DNA of 17,834 nt from Chitinophagaceae bacterium (GTDB lineage Bacteria > Bacteroidota > Bacteroidia > Chitinophagales > Chitinophagaceae), in NCBI GenBank assembly GCA_019454915.1, contig JACFNM010000042.1, positions 1-17,834 of the forward strand, read 5' to 3'. This document shows, piece after piece, positions 6,593 through 13,500 of this stretch; positions within the stretch are counted from its first letter, which is position 1; each line of letters opens with the position of its first letter. The notes beneath the pieces were generated by a model, which saw nothing but the letters and a program-made list of their open reading frames with translations, was not told the origin of the DNA and made no database searches. Made by a program: the position numbers and the translations under genes.

Positions 6593-8212
6593 ATGTTAAA
6601 AGGAAAGTTACTAAATGCTGTTGAAATCATTATTATAGTGGGAATTGCCACATTTCCACTTCTGTTAAGTTTTCCTTTCAGGGTTAATATATTCTTATCC
6701 TGGGAAGGAGCTTACAGGATGAGCGAGGGACAGGTTCCATTTCGTGATTTTGGGATTCCCCTGGGGGGTATGTATTGGGTGGTACCGGCCTTATTCTTTA
6801 AAATTTTTGGCGCTCAATTAATAACCCTGGTAAAAGCGCAGGCATTTATAAACATCATCTCCGGATTGGCGTTTAGATATATTTTATTAACATTGTCTGT
6901 TAACCCGATAGTGAGGGTGGCATCCGTACTGTTATACGCTATTACCTTTTCGTTTTTTAATTTTTGGCCCTGGTATAATCATAGTGCAATCGTTTACGGA
7001 TTGATAGCTACGGCATTTGTTATTCACGCCATTTTGAGGGGGCAGGGAAGGAAGAAGATATTTTCAGTTTTAATGGGAGCCCTCTTCGTGTTCTTGTCTT
7101 TTTTTACGAAGCAGGATGGGGGCGGGTTATTCTTTTTTCTTTGTGTTCTATTGTTGCTGTATGACGGCTGGGTAGACAATAATTGGAAGATACCTTTATT
7201 TTTCGTTGGTGGAATTGGCTTTTTGTTTGGTATTATTTTAACGTGGTTTTCTTCGTATGATTTCTCTTACTGGTTTAATCACGGACAGCCGCCGCATAAT
7301 TCCCGGGTTTCTGTGACGGATATTCTAAATGAGTTATTATCCGAATCGCAATGGATTAAATTTTATTTGTTAGTCATATTGCTAATCGTAATTGTTCGTA
7401 TAAGGCAAGTTTCCTCGTTTTTCAGACAGAAAAATGAAGTTGTGTTTGTACTACTGACGTTAGGAATATTGGGTTTGGCGGCTATATTTCAGATAACGAG
7501 CTATACTCCCGTAATGAGTAATATATTTTTTCACAGTTTTGCCTTTGCATTTATATTTCACTACCTGTTTCACTATCTTAACATCGAACCGAGCCGTAAA
7601 TTTATGCTTGCGTTTTTGTGTTGTGGGATAATGATATGGTGGAGTCACATGTATTGGGGTTATGTGCAAAGAGTTTTTATCAGGAAGGATACTGCTGAAG
7701 GCGAAATTGCATATTCGAAAAGTGGCGAAAATATAGTCAGTCTGCATAACGCCAGGCTGAAATCCAAGAAGAAGGAAGATGGTAATAAACAGGAAAAATG
7801 GCTTAACTCGGACCTGAAAACATTGAAGCGGATAAAACTTCCCGAATCGACTATTCATGGGATTAATCGCTTTTTAGAAAAAGCCCGGGAAAAGCAAGAA
7901 GTGAGAGTGCTGAATATGTCTGAACTTACTTTCCTTGCAAAAGAGGTGCCTTACACCCTGGAAAGGGGTCCTAAATTTCCTCTTTGGTATCATTTGGGAG
8001 TGGGTATGTTCAACCGTGAGGCGAAAATGTTTGAAGAGCGGATTGCAACAAACTACTATGATTTTGTTTTATTTGAATATCTTCCGGGGTTGAATAATTT
8101 TTATCCTTTTCGGGTGAGGGATTCCCTGCAAGTTCACTATGATTTGATAGATGAATTTGCCGCGCCAAGAAGTTCAGAGTCGGGTACCATTGAAGTCTAT
8201 CGTAGAAAATAG
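6593..8212 (+). CDS. GT-C-like multi-pass membrane glycosyltransferase candidate
   Basis: 539 residues, mostly hydrophobic to about residue 360, with roughly nine to eleven membrane segments. After the first helix (about 10-28) comes an external loop with W37-E38-G, then EGQVPFRDFGIPLGG. This resembles the acidic first-loop motif and the 'G-x-VPYRDF' loop of GT-C enzymes that use polyprenyl-phosphate sugars. The part after residue 360 is soluble, with a Lys-rich stretch (388-413) and a small mixed alpha/beta region. It is divergently transcribed from the UbiA-SDR-HAD operon across 179 bp, so a use of the lipid-linked pentose made there is attractive but inferred. DNA here and in the UbiA gene is visibly more AT-rich than the region to the right. 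A specific sugar, acceptor or family number cannot be given. Confidence 0.65.
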   Translation: MLKGKLLNAVEIIIIVGIATFPLLLSFPFRVNIFLSWEGAYRMSEGQVPFRDFGIPLGGMYWVVPALFFKIFGAQLITLVKAQAFINIISGLAFRYILLTLSVNPIVRVASVLLYAITFSFFNFWPWYNHSAIVYGLIATAFVIHAILRGQGRKKIFSVLMGALFVFLSFFTKQDGGGLFFFLCVLLLLYDGWVDNNWKIPLFFVGGIGFLFGIILTWFSSYDFSYWFNHGQPPHNSRVSVTDILNELLSESQWIKFYLLVILLIVIVRIRQVSSFFRQKNEVVFVLLTLGILGLAAIFQITSYTPVMSNIFFHSFAFAFIFHYLFHYLNIEPSRKFMLAFLCCGIMIWWSHMYWGYVQRVFIRKDTAEGEIAYSKSGENIVSLHNARLKSKKKEDGNKQEKWLNSDLKTLKRIKLPESTIHGINRFLEKAREKQEVRVLNMSELTFLAKEVPYTLERGPKFPLWYHLGVGMFNREAKMFEERIATNYYDFVLFEYLPGLNNFYPFRVRDSLQVHYDLIDEFAAPRSSESGTIEVYRRK

Positions 8213-8309
8213 ACGCAGAGCATTTTGTCGAGGGCAGGCAGATCGGCTTCCCGAGGGAATAGTCTGCTTAATTCTAAAATAAGAATATCGTTAATTATAA
8301 CGAAAACCC

Positions 8310-8339
8310 TATTTTTGCAACCCGATTTTGCCTAATCGG
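8310..8339 (+). promoter_or_regulatory. -7 element and leader hairpin upstream of the tRNA
   Basis: TATTTTTG at 8310-8317 fits the TANNTTTG -7 box, 37 bases before the tRNA. No convincing -33 TTG is seen. It is followed by a perfect 6-bp inverted repeat, CCGATT (8322-8327), loop TTGCCT, AATCGG (8334-8339), which could fold in the 5' leader of the pre-tRNA. Confidence 0.35.
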
Positions 8340-8354
8340 TTAGATGAGTAGTCC

Positions 8355-8428
8355 GGCGGGGTAGCTCAGGCGGTTAGAGCGCAGGATTCATAACCCTGAG
8401 GTCATGGGTTCAACTCCCATCCCCGCTA
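8355..8428 (+). tRNA. tRNA with CAT anticodon (tRNA-Met, elongator type likely)
   Basis: A full cloverleaf can be drawn: acceptor GGCGGGG/CCCCGCT with a G-T pair at 1-72, T8-A9, D stem GCTC/GAGC, anticodon stem CAGGA/CCCTG with loop TTCATAA, and T stem ATGGG/CCCAT around TTCAACT. The anticodon CAT is at 8389-8391 and the discriminator is A8428. CCA is not encoded (CAT follows). A31-C39 is mismatched at the base of the anticodon loop. The anticodon is shared by initiator Met, elongator Met and lysidine-modified Ile2. The paired or wobble 1-72 end argues against initiator, but Ile2 cannot be excluded. The 142 bases between the upstream gene and this tRNA hold no gene. Confidence 0.93.
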
Positions 8429-8760
8429 CATTTTTCGATATAGAAAACTTTAACTTAGAGATAAAGAACATCCAGGTTTAGAACCGTGGCATTCAGGTGG
8501 TTGATATAAACTTCAAAAAGGAAATCTCGTTCTGGAAATATCCGAGCCTACTGCATACGCTCTCAGTAGTACCTGCGTTTTTTACGATCGTACTCACGTT
8601 AGTCTCCTGTTTTACTCATTTTTCCGGCATTTTCCGGCTGCTTTACAGGTTAGGCCACAGCCAGTGTTGTCTTACTTGAATAAGAAAATTATTTGAATGA
8701 AAAGATTGCTACGGTATCAAACAAAGCAACCAGTACAGATTTTCATTATCTTTAATTAAT
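8429..8760. other. Gap without a convincing gene
   Basis: About 330 bases between the tRNA and the kinase gene. One 60-codon frame (8497-8679, GTG start, hydrophobic middle) is open, but I recognise no family and it has no ATG. I see no repeat or attachment-site duplication of the tRNA 3' end in this stretch. Confidence 0.5.
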
Positions 8761-8769
8761 TTGATTCAA

Positions 8770-9819
8770 ATGCTACAGCGCGTACTTTCAGCATATGGAC
8801 TGGATATATCTTCCGTAGAAATTAAGCCGTTTGGTTCCGGCTTAATCAATAATACCTGGAGAGTGGAAAATAAAAAGGAGGATACTTCTTTTATTTTGCA
8901 ACGTATCAACCAGCATGTTTTCCGCGTTCCGGAGAATATTGCCTTTAATATCCGTATGATTGGGAACTATCTGTCCTCCCATCATCCCGATTATTTTTTT
9001 GTTCGTCCTTTGGAAACCAGAAATAAAGAAGACCTTCTTTTTCTCGAAGGTGAAGGATATTTCAGACTGACCCCCTTTGTCAAGCACTCCCACACCGTAG
9101 ATGTGGTGCAGACACCGGATCAGGCCTATGAAGCGGCAAAGCAGTTTGGCAGATTCACTCACCTGTTGAATGGATTTCCGGTAAATGAGCTAAAAGTAAC
9201 GATACCGGATTTTCATAATCTTAGTCTTCGTTATCAGCAATTCTTACAGATTCTTGATACGGGTAATCCTGAGCGCATAGCAGAATGCCGCGATGAAATC
9301 CAGTGGTTGAAGGATCAGAATTACATTCTGAAACGGTTTGAAGCAATGAAGGAGAATCCGAACTTCTCAATCAGGGTAACCCATCACGATACAAAAATCA
9401 GTAATGTCTTACTGAATGAAGAGGATAAGGGAATTTGCGTAATTGACTTAGATACGGTGATGCCCGGTTACTTTATTAGCGACGTCGGGGATATGATGCG
9501 TACCTGTCTTTCGCCGGTGAGTGAAGAAGAAAAGGATTTTTCGAAGATTCAGATCCGGGAAGCGTATTATGTTGCTATTGTCCGGGGCTATATGGATGGG
9601 ATGGAGAAGGAACTCAGCAATGATGAAAGAAATGCTTTTTTCGATGCGGGCACGTATCTTGTCTATATGCAGGCGATACGTTTTTTAGCCGATCACTTAA
9701 ATGACGACGCTTATTATGGCGCCAAATATGAGGGGCACAACTATATACGCGGCACCAACCAGATAGTGCTCCTGAAAAGGCTGCTGGAGCAGGAAACCCG
9801 GCTTAGAAGCCTGTTTTAA
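8770..9819 (+). CDS. Phosphotransferase (APH/NahK-like) sugar kinase
   Basis: 349 residues from ATG 8770; an in-frame TTG at 8761 is an alternative start three codons upstream. The N-lobe has FGSGLINNTW (residues 21-30). The catalytic loop is HHDTKISNVL, with Asp207 as base and Asn212. The metal-binding segment is V-I-D226-L-D228-TVMPGYFISDVGDM. This layout is that of the aminoglycoside-phosphotransferase/choline-kinase fold, closest in feel to N-acetylhexosamine 1-kinases (NahK). NahK phosphorylates GlcNAc or GalNAc at C1 using ATP for salvage into nucleotide sugars. Sugar identity is inference, and homoserine- or choline-kinase-like activity cannot be ruled out. No signal peptide, so cytoplasmic. 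It ends convergently with the SlyD-like gene, the two stop codons sharing the TTAA at 9816-9819. Confidence 0.78.
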   Translation: MLQRVLSAYGLDISSVEIKPFGSGLINNTWRVENKKEDTSFILQRINQHVFRVPENIAFNIRMIGNYLSSHHPDYFFVRPLETRNKEDLLFLEGEGYFRLTPFVKHSHTVDVVQTPDQAYEAAKQFGRFTHLLNGFPVNELKVTIPDFHNLSLRYQQFLQILDTGNPERIAECRDEIQWLKDQNYILKRFEAMKENPNFSIRVTHHDTKISNVLLNEEDKGICVIDLDTVMPGYFISDVGDMMRTCLSPVSEEEKDFSKIQIREAYYVAIVRGYMDGMEKELSNDERNAFFDAGTYLVYMQAIRFLADHLNDDAYYGAKYEGHNYIRGTNQIVLLKRLLEQETRLRSLF

Positions 9820-10331
9820 TGACACCCGCAGCTATCACCATTTCCGCCGCAACAACCGCCGTCGTGTGCATGGGTCTGATGCACATGACCATGCATGAGT
9901 TCCTGTGTGGTCGCCTGCCGGATATTTTTGATAGTGACCGTATAGTGAAGAGTTCGGCCGGCAAGCGGATGATTTCCGTCAAGAACAATCTTGTCTCCGT
10001 CAGTATCTGTAACGATTAGCTCCTGCCCGTTAGAATCACGGACCAACAATCCGGGTTCAACAGACCCGGCGCCATCGGGAAACTGGTCGCGGCTAACTTC
10101 CACAACAAGTTCGGGATTAAAATCTCCGTAAGCCTCCGCAGGATTTAATGTAACTTTCTTTTCTTCAGCAATATGCAGCCCTTCCAGTGCTTCTTCAAGG
10201 TGTTGCAGAATATTGCCATGCCCGTGAAGATATTCCAGCGGCTCCATATCAGCGTTGCTGTCTACGATGGCTCCGGTTTCATCAGTAGCATTGTACTGTA
10301 TGCTCACTACTTTATTTTTTTCTACAATCAT
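9816..10331 (-). CDS. slyD: FKBP-type peptidyl-prolyl cis-trans isomerase, SlyD-like, with His/Cys tail
   Basis: 171 residues. The FKBP half-domain starts at residue 6 (VVSIQYNATDETGAIVDS) and has the PLEYLHGHGNIL motif and a G-L-H-I segment. The chaperone 'insert-in-flap' region runs from about 68 (AYGDFNPEL) to 120, and the fold closes with NHPLAGRTLHYTVTI (120-134). The tail after 145 is HGHVHQTHAHDGG, then CCGGNGDSCGCH, a metal-binding arrangement like the histidine- and cysteine-rich tail of SlyD that binds nickel or zinc. Function: prolyl isomerisation and chaperone activity in the cytoplasm, possibly metal delivery. It lies 39 bases downstream of a co-directional gene (10371-10892) and is probably co-transcribed. 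The stop overlaps the convergent kinase gene by four bases. Family is certain; exact role is inferred. Confidence 0.9.
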   Translation of the reverse strand: MIVEKNKVVSIQYNATDETGAIVDSNADMEPLEYLHGHGNILQHLEEALEGLHIAEEKKVTLNPAEAYGDFNPELVVEVSRDQFPDGAGSVEPGLLVRDSNGQELIVTDTDGDKIVLDGNHPLAGRTLHYTVTIKNIRQATTQELMHGHVHQTHAHDGGCCGGNGDSCGCH

Positions 10332-10370
10332 CTGCTGAATATTTTAAGTATGATAGATTCCGCGTAAACT

Positions 10371-10892
10371 TTATTGCGAAACTTCAGAAGAAAGCGCAAA
10401 CCGCTTAGCCAGCCAGCTATTTTTGATGGGGACGATCCAGTTGTTTTCCAAATCTTCCTTCGTTTGTACCGTATTATTAAAGTACAGCGTATCCGGCGTT
10501 AGAAAGTTGTTTCCCAAAGCGTAGCTAACCTGTGCCAATGGCAATAGTTCTATCTTGTCTTTGACAACGAATGCCAAATGCTGCCTGTTCAGCAGGCTTA
10601 CATTGAATTCCGCTTCAATTTCTTTGACAGCTCTGTTTAAGCTATCGGTACTACATCCTCCAACGTGGGTTTCAGCGTCGTCTGCCAGAACGATAATAAA
10701 TTGTCCGAAAAATACGGTTACAAAATTTTTTACTGAAGACCCGTGTGAATGCCACTGGCCCGAGAAGGAATTCAACCTCTCCTCTACCTGCAATACTTCC
10801 GACAGCGTAAATTGCCTGCCTCCCTGAAAAATCCAGACTTTAGATGAAGCCGGGAAGTTTTCGGGTAAAAGATGCGTGTATGATAAATTCAT
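10371..10892 (-). CDS. Conserved Bacteroidota protein of unknown function (often labelled 'ABC transporter ATPase')
   Basis: 173 residues, no membrane segment or signal peptide. Recognisable stretches are VWIFQGGRQFTLSEV (19-33), WHSHGSS (47-53), FGQFIIVLADD (62-72) and GGCSTDSLNRAVKEIE (78-93). I know this type of protein from many Bacteroidota genomes. The label 'ABC transporter ATPase' is attached there by habit, but no Walker A (GxxGxGKS) or signature motif is present here, so that name is not supported. It is first in a likely two-gene unit with the SlyD-like isomerase. A strong promoter match sits only about 5 bases upstream of the ATG, which implies a very short or absent leader. Function unknown. 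Confidence 0.72.
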   Translation of the reverse strand: MNLSYTHLLPENFPASSKVWIFQGGRQFTLSEVLQVEERLNSFSGQWHSHGSSVKNFVTVFFGQFIIVLADDAETHVGGCSTDSLNRAVKEIEAEFNVSLLNRQHLAFVVKDKIELLPLAQVSYALGNNFLTPDTLYFNNTVQTKEDLENNWIVPIKNSWLAKRFALSSEVSQ

Positions 10893-10896
10893 GCTG

Positions 10897-10927
10897 CAAA
10901 ATTACAGGAATAAATATTTTGCCGCAA
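10897..10927 (-). promoter_or_regulatory. Strong Bacteroidota promoter match, nearly leaderless
   Basis: On the minus strand: TTG (10927-10925), 20-base spacer, TAATTTTG (10904-10897). This is a full match to TTG-N19-21-TANNTTTG. The -7 box ends 4 bases before the ATG whose A is at 10892, so transcription would start at or next to the start codon. Confidence 0.6.
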
Positions 10928-11082
10928 AAAGGAAATCCTGGCTATCCTGCCTCATTTTAGCCGTAATTGATATGCTTGGTTTGGGCATATGCGGGAAATT
11001 TGTAATCGAAGTGCATGACTGCGTGTGAAAAAGGTGTATTCAATAACTGCTAAACTTTTTGTTACTTCGTTTTTCTTCCAAT

Positions 11083-12009
11083 ATGTGTAAACCCGCTGTT
11101 TATAGAGTGCATCTATATTTTTTGTTGGTATGCTTTTTCCTGCCGGAATTCTTGGCATCACAACATTTTCTGCCCCCCTCAGAGACTTATCGCCCGGATC
11201 GTCTAAGAAAAGTAGTGATATCGGAAGTATTGGTGGGTACTGCGGTGGGAGTGGGCTTAAACTACTTATGGTACAAGAAGTTTCCGCGCAGCCGCTTTCA
11301 TTTTTTTAACGACGGCAGAGAGTGGCTTCAAATGGATAAAATAGGGCATGCAACTACTGCCTATAATCTTGGAGTGGTACAATATGACCTGATGCGCTGG
11401 TGCGGGGTTAAGAAAAATGATGCGATCCTTATCGGTTCGGGTACTGCGCTGGGCGGATTAGCGATTATCGAAATTTTGGACGGGTTTTCCACGCACTGGG
11501 GGTTTTCTAAAGCAGATATGCTGGCCAATCTGGTGGGTACTGCCATATTTGCTTCTCAGCAACGTTGGTGGGATCAGCAAAGGATAAGTATGAAATTTTC
11601 TGCCCACTTTTCCCCGTATGCACAATACCATAGTGGCGAATTAGGGAAGTCATGGACTTCGCGAATTCTTAAGGATTATAATGGGCAGAGCTACTGGTTG
11701 TCCGTTAATATCAAATCATTTTTACCCAGAGGAATTTCTTTCCCTGAATGGCCCGCCGTTTCCATAGGTTATGGCGCCGGCGGGATGATTGGAGGCTATT
11801 CTAATCCGGATACCATCAAAGGCGTTCCCATACCTCATTTCGAACGCACTCGCCGGTATATGTTGGGACTGGATGCGGATCTGTTCCGGGTACGTTCCAT
11901 CGCTCCGGTAGATGCCGCTACTTATTTGATAAGACCGTTTAAGATTCCTTCACCCGTGCTGGAAATGAATTCAAAGAAAAAAGTAAAATTCTACGGGTTA
12001 TACCATTGA
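11083..12009 (+). CDS. DUF2279 (YfiM-like) predicted exported protein
   Basis: 308 residues from ATG 11083. An in-frame TTG at 11059 is possible, but the ATG is followed directly by a signal-peptide-like segment (basic start, hydrophobic YFLLVCFFLPEFLAS, then SQ). The conserved core is MDKIGHATTAY (about residues 84-94), a hydrophobic glycine-rich helix, then EILDGFSTHWGFSKADMLANLVG (about 136-158), the pattern of the DUF2279/YfiM family. A C-terminal part with WPAVSIGYGAGGMIGGY is consistent with a small outer-membrane-associated beta structure. It is divergent from the 10371-10892 gene and convergent with ispH. The molecular role of the family is not known to me. Family confidence is good. 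Confidence 0.75.
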   Translation: MCKPAVYRVHLYFLLVCFFLPEFLASQHFLPPSETYRPDRLRKVVISEVLVGTAVGVGLNYLWYKKFPRSRFHFFNDGREWLQMDKIGHATTAYNLGVVQYDLMRWCGVKKNDAILIGSGTALGGLAIIEILDGFSTHWGFSKADMLANLVGTAIFASQQRWWDQQRISMKFSAHFSPYAQYHSGELGKSWTSRILKDYNGQSYWLSVNIKSFLPRGISFPEWPAVSIGYGAGGMIGGYSNPDTIKGVPIPHFERTRRYMLGLDADLFRVRSIAPVDAATYLIRPFKIPSPVLEMNSKKKVKFYGLYH

Positions 12010-12066
12010 AGATATACCGGAAACGCTGTTGATGATTTTTAAAAAAGAGAGGATGTTACATTTCAA

Positions 12067-13299
12067 CTATTCCATTGTCCATTCCCTCGTCAACTCTTCC
12101 ATACCTGCTTCAGACTGGTAGAAACCGGCTATTTTTCTAATTACTTCCTCCACTAATGCATCGGGACAGGAAGCTCCGCTGGTTACGAGTATTTTTGCAG
12201 GCTGATGAGTGGGAAGAAAGGGAGTGGTTCTCAGTTCTTTTTTTATATGGAAATTATAATGAAGTATGACGTCCCGGTTAAGTATGCTGTCCGCGCTATT
12301 GATAAAATAGGTCGGAAGTTTTTCCTCGCACAGTTCCACCAGATGAGAGGTGTTGGAACTGTTATATCCTCCCACCACAATGGCTATATCGGCGTCCGTA
12401 CTGAGCATGCCCCCAACAGCAGATTGATTGTCATTTGTGGCGTAGCACAAAGTATCCCTGGTGTCTGCAAAATGATCAGCAAGTGTTTCCTCCGTCAACC
12501 CGTAATGATGAATCATCGCTTCTTTCAGGTGTTCGGCTATGGCCTGCGTTTCAGAGGCGAGCATGGTCGTTTGATTCACCACCCCGATGCGCCGGAGATC
12601 GCGGGTGGGATCGAATCCGGTAGAAAAACGGCCCGCAAATTCTTCAAAGAATGCAGATGAATCTCTTTCACCGGTAACATACTTGCCCAAAGCGATAGCC
12701 TCCTCCATATTCCTGATAACCACTACCGGCGTGTTAACGGAACTGTGCGAGAAGGTAGCACGCGTCTCTTCGTGTGCCGGCTTACCGTGAATGACCACGC
12801 TGTATCCTTTCTTGGCAATTTGTTCCGCCCGGTTCCATACTTTCTCCACAAAAGGACAGGTGGTGTTAAACCGTTTCGCATCAATTCCGATGTCCAGGAG
12901 TCGTTTTTCCATTGCAAGCGTGGTGCCAAAAGCCGGAGTGATTACAATATCATCTCCGGTTAATTCTTCAAAAGGGACCAATTGATTTCCCTTTGTGTCC
13001 TGCAGGAACCGAACGCCTCTTTGCTGTAAATCATCGTTTACGTGCGGATTGTGAATCATTTCACTCAAAAGAAAGATTCTTTTGTCGGGGTTTTCTTCTA
13101 CGGTTCGATAGGCAATTTCAATGGCATTTTCCACCCCGTAACAGAAGCCAAAATGCCGGGCCAGGTAAATATGGACATCCCCAAGATCTAACAATGTTGG
13201 TGTGAAGTCCTTCTTCATCTTATCCATTTGCTTCCGCTTTTTCTTAATGGCTGTGATGAGTGGACTTCTATATATTAAGGGAACATTAAATTGTTTCAT
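12067..13299 (-). CDS. ispH: 4-hydroxy-3-methylbut-2-enyl diphosphate reductase (IspH)
   Basis: 410 residues from ATG 13297-13299. The frame stays open to 13413, but the longer version is unlikely because a -7 promoter box lies at 13322-13329. The N-terminal stretch MKQFNVPLIYRSPLITAIKKKRK is typical of Bacteroidota IspH. Three iron-sulphur cysteines are present: C53 (GFCYGVENA), C148 (NTTCPFVEKV) and C285 (LCYATNDNQSAV). Also present are His83 (HNPHV), His176/Glu178 (HEET, the proton donor region), Thr in VNQTTML, and S-x-N in GYNSSNTSHL. It catalyses the last step of the MEP isoprenoid pathway, HMBPP to IPP and DMAPP, in the cytoplasm. It would supply precursors for polyprenyl phosphate used by the UbiA-type enzyme in this window. 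Monocistronic in appearance; the next gene upstream (phnY) is co-directional, about 200 bases away. Confidence 0.95.
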   Translation of the reverse strand: MKQFNVPLIYRSPLITAIKKKRKQMDKMKKDFTPTLLDLGDVHIYLARHFGFCYGVENAIEIAYRTVEENPDKRIFLLSEMIHNPHVNDDLQQRGVRFLQDTKGNQLVPFEELTGDDIVITPAFGTTLAMEKRLLDIGIDAKRFNTTCPFVEKVWNRAEQIAKKGYSVVIHGKPAHEETRATFSHSSVNTPVVVIRNMEEAIALGKYVTGERDSSAFFEEFAGRFSTGFDPTRDLRRIGVVNQTTMLASETQAIAEHLKEAMIHHYGLTEETLADHFADTRDTLCYATNDNQSAVGGMLSTDADIAIVVGGYNSSNTSHLVELCEEKLPTYFINSADSILNRDVILHYNFHIKKELRTTPFLPTHQPAKILVTSGASCPDALVEEVIRKIAGFYQSEAGMEELTREWTME

Positions 13300-13321
13300 G
13301 TTGCGTGTAAATGCCTGCTTG

Positions 13322-13329
13322 CAAAGGTA
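13322..13329 (-). promoter_or_regulatory. -7 promoter box for ispH
   Basis: TACCTTTG on the minus strand is an exact TANNTTTG box, 22 bases before the chosen ispH ATG. A clear -33 TTG at the right spacing is not seen. It supports the 13299 start over any start further upstream. Confidence 0.5.
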
Positions 13330-13500
13330 CAAAGATTGTATGAAGCAGATGGGCAAAGACCTGCTAAACCCGGCTCCTCCGATTGAAAATAGAGCGCCAC
13401 AGCGCATTATCAAAAAATCCTATATACCGTTAATAAAGCATACAGGATTTTACGAGTGGAACGAATAGAATATACCTGATTCTGATTTTTATTCTGTTTG

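Noticed and set aside
8355..8428. tRNA as an integration site for a mobile element
   Set aside because: No integrase gene and no duplicated tRNA 3' end were seen within the window.
8497..8679. 60-codon open frame after the tRNA
   Set aside because: GTG start, no recognised family, no promoter or ribosome-binding support; kept only as a note.
10371..10892. ABC transporter ATPase
   Set aside because: No Walker A, Walker B or LSGGQ signature is visible in the 173 residues, so the customary name is not supported.
12205..12985. Plus-strand open frames antisense to ispH
   Set aside because: They lie fully inside a strongly supported gene with intact catalytic residues and encode no known domain.
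13300..13413. 38-residue N-terminal extension of IspH
   Set aside because: The extra part has no family match, and a TANNTTTG promoter box lies inside it. The ATG at 13299 begins the normal Bacteroidota IspH N-terminus.
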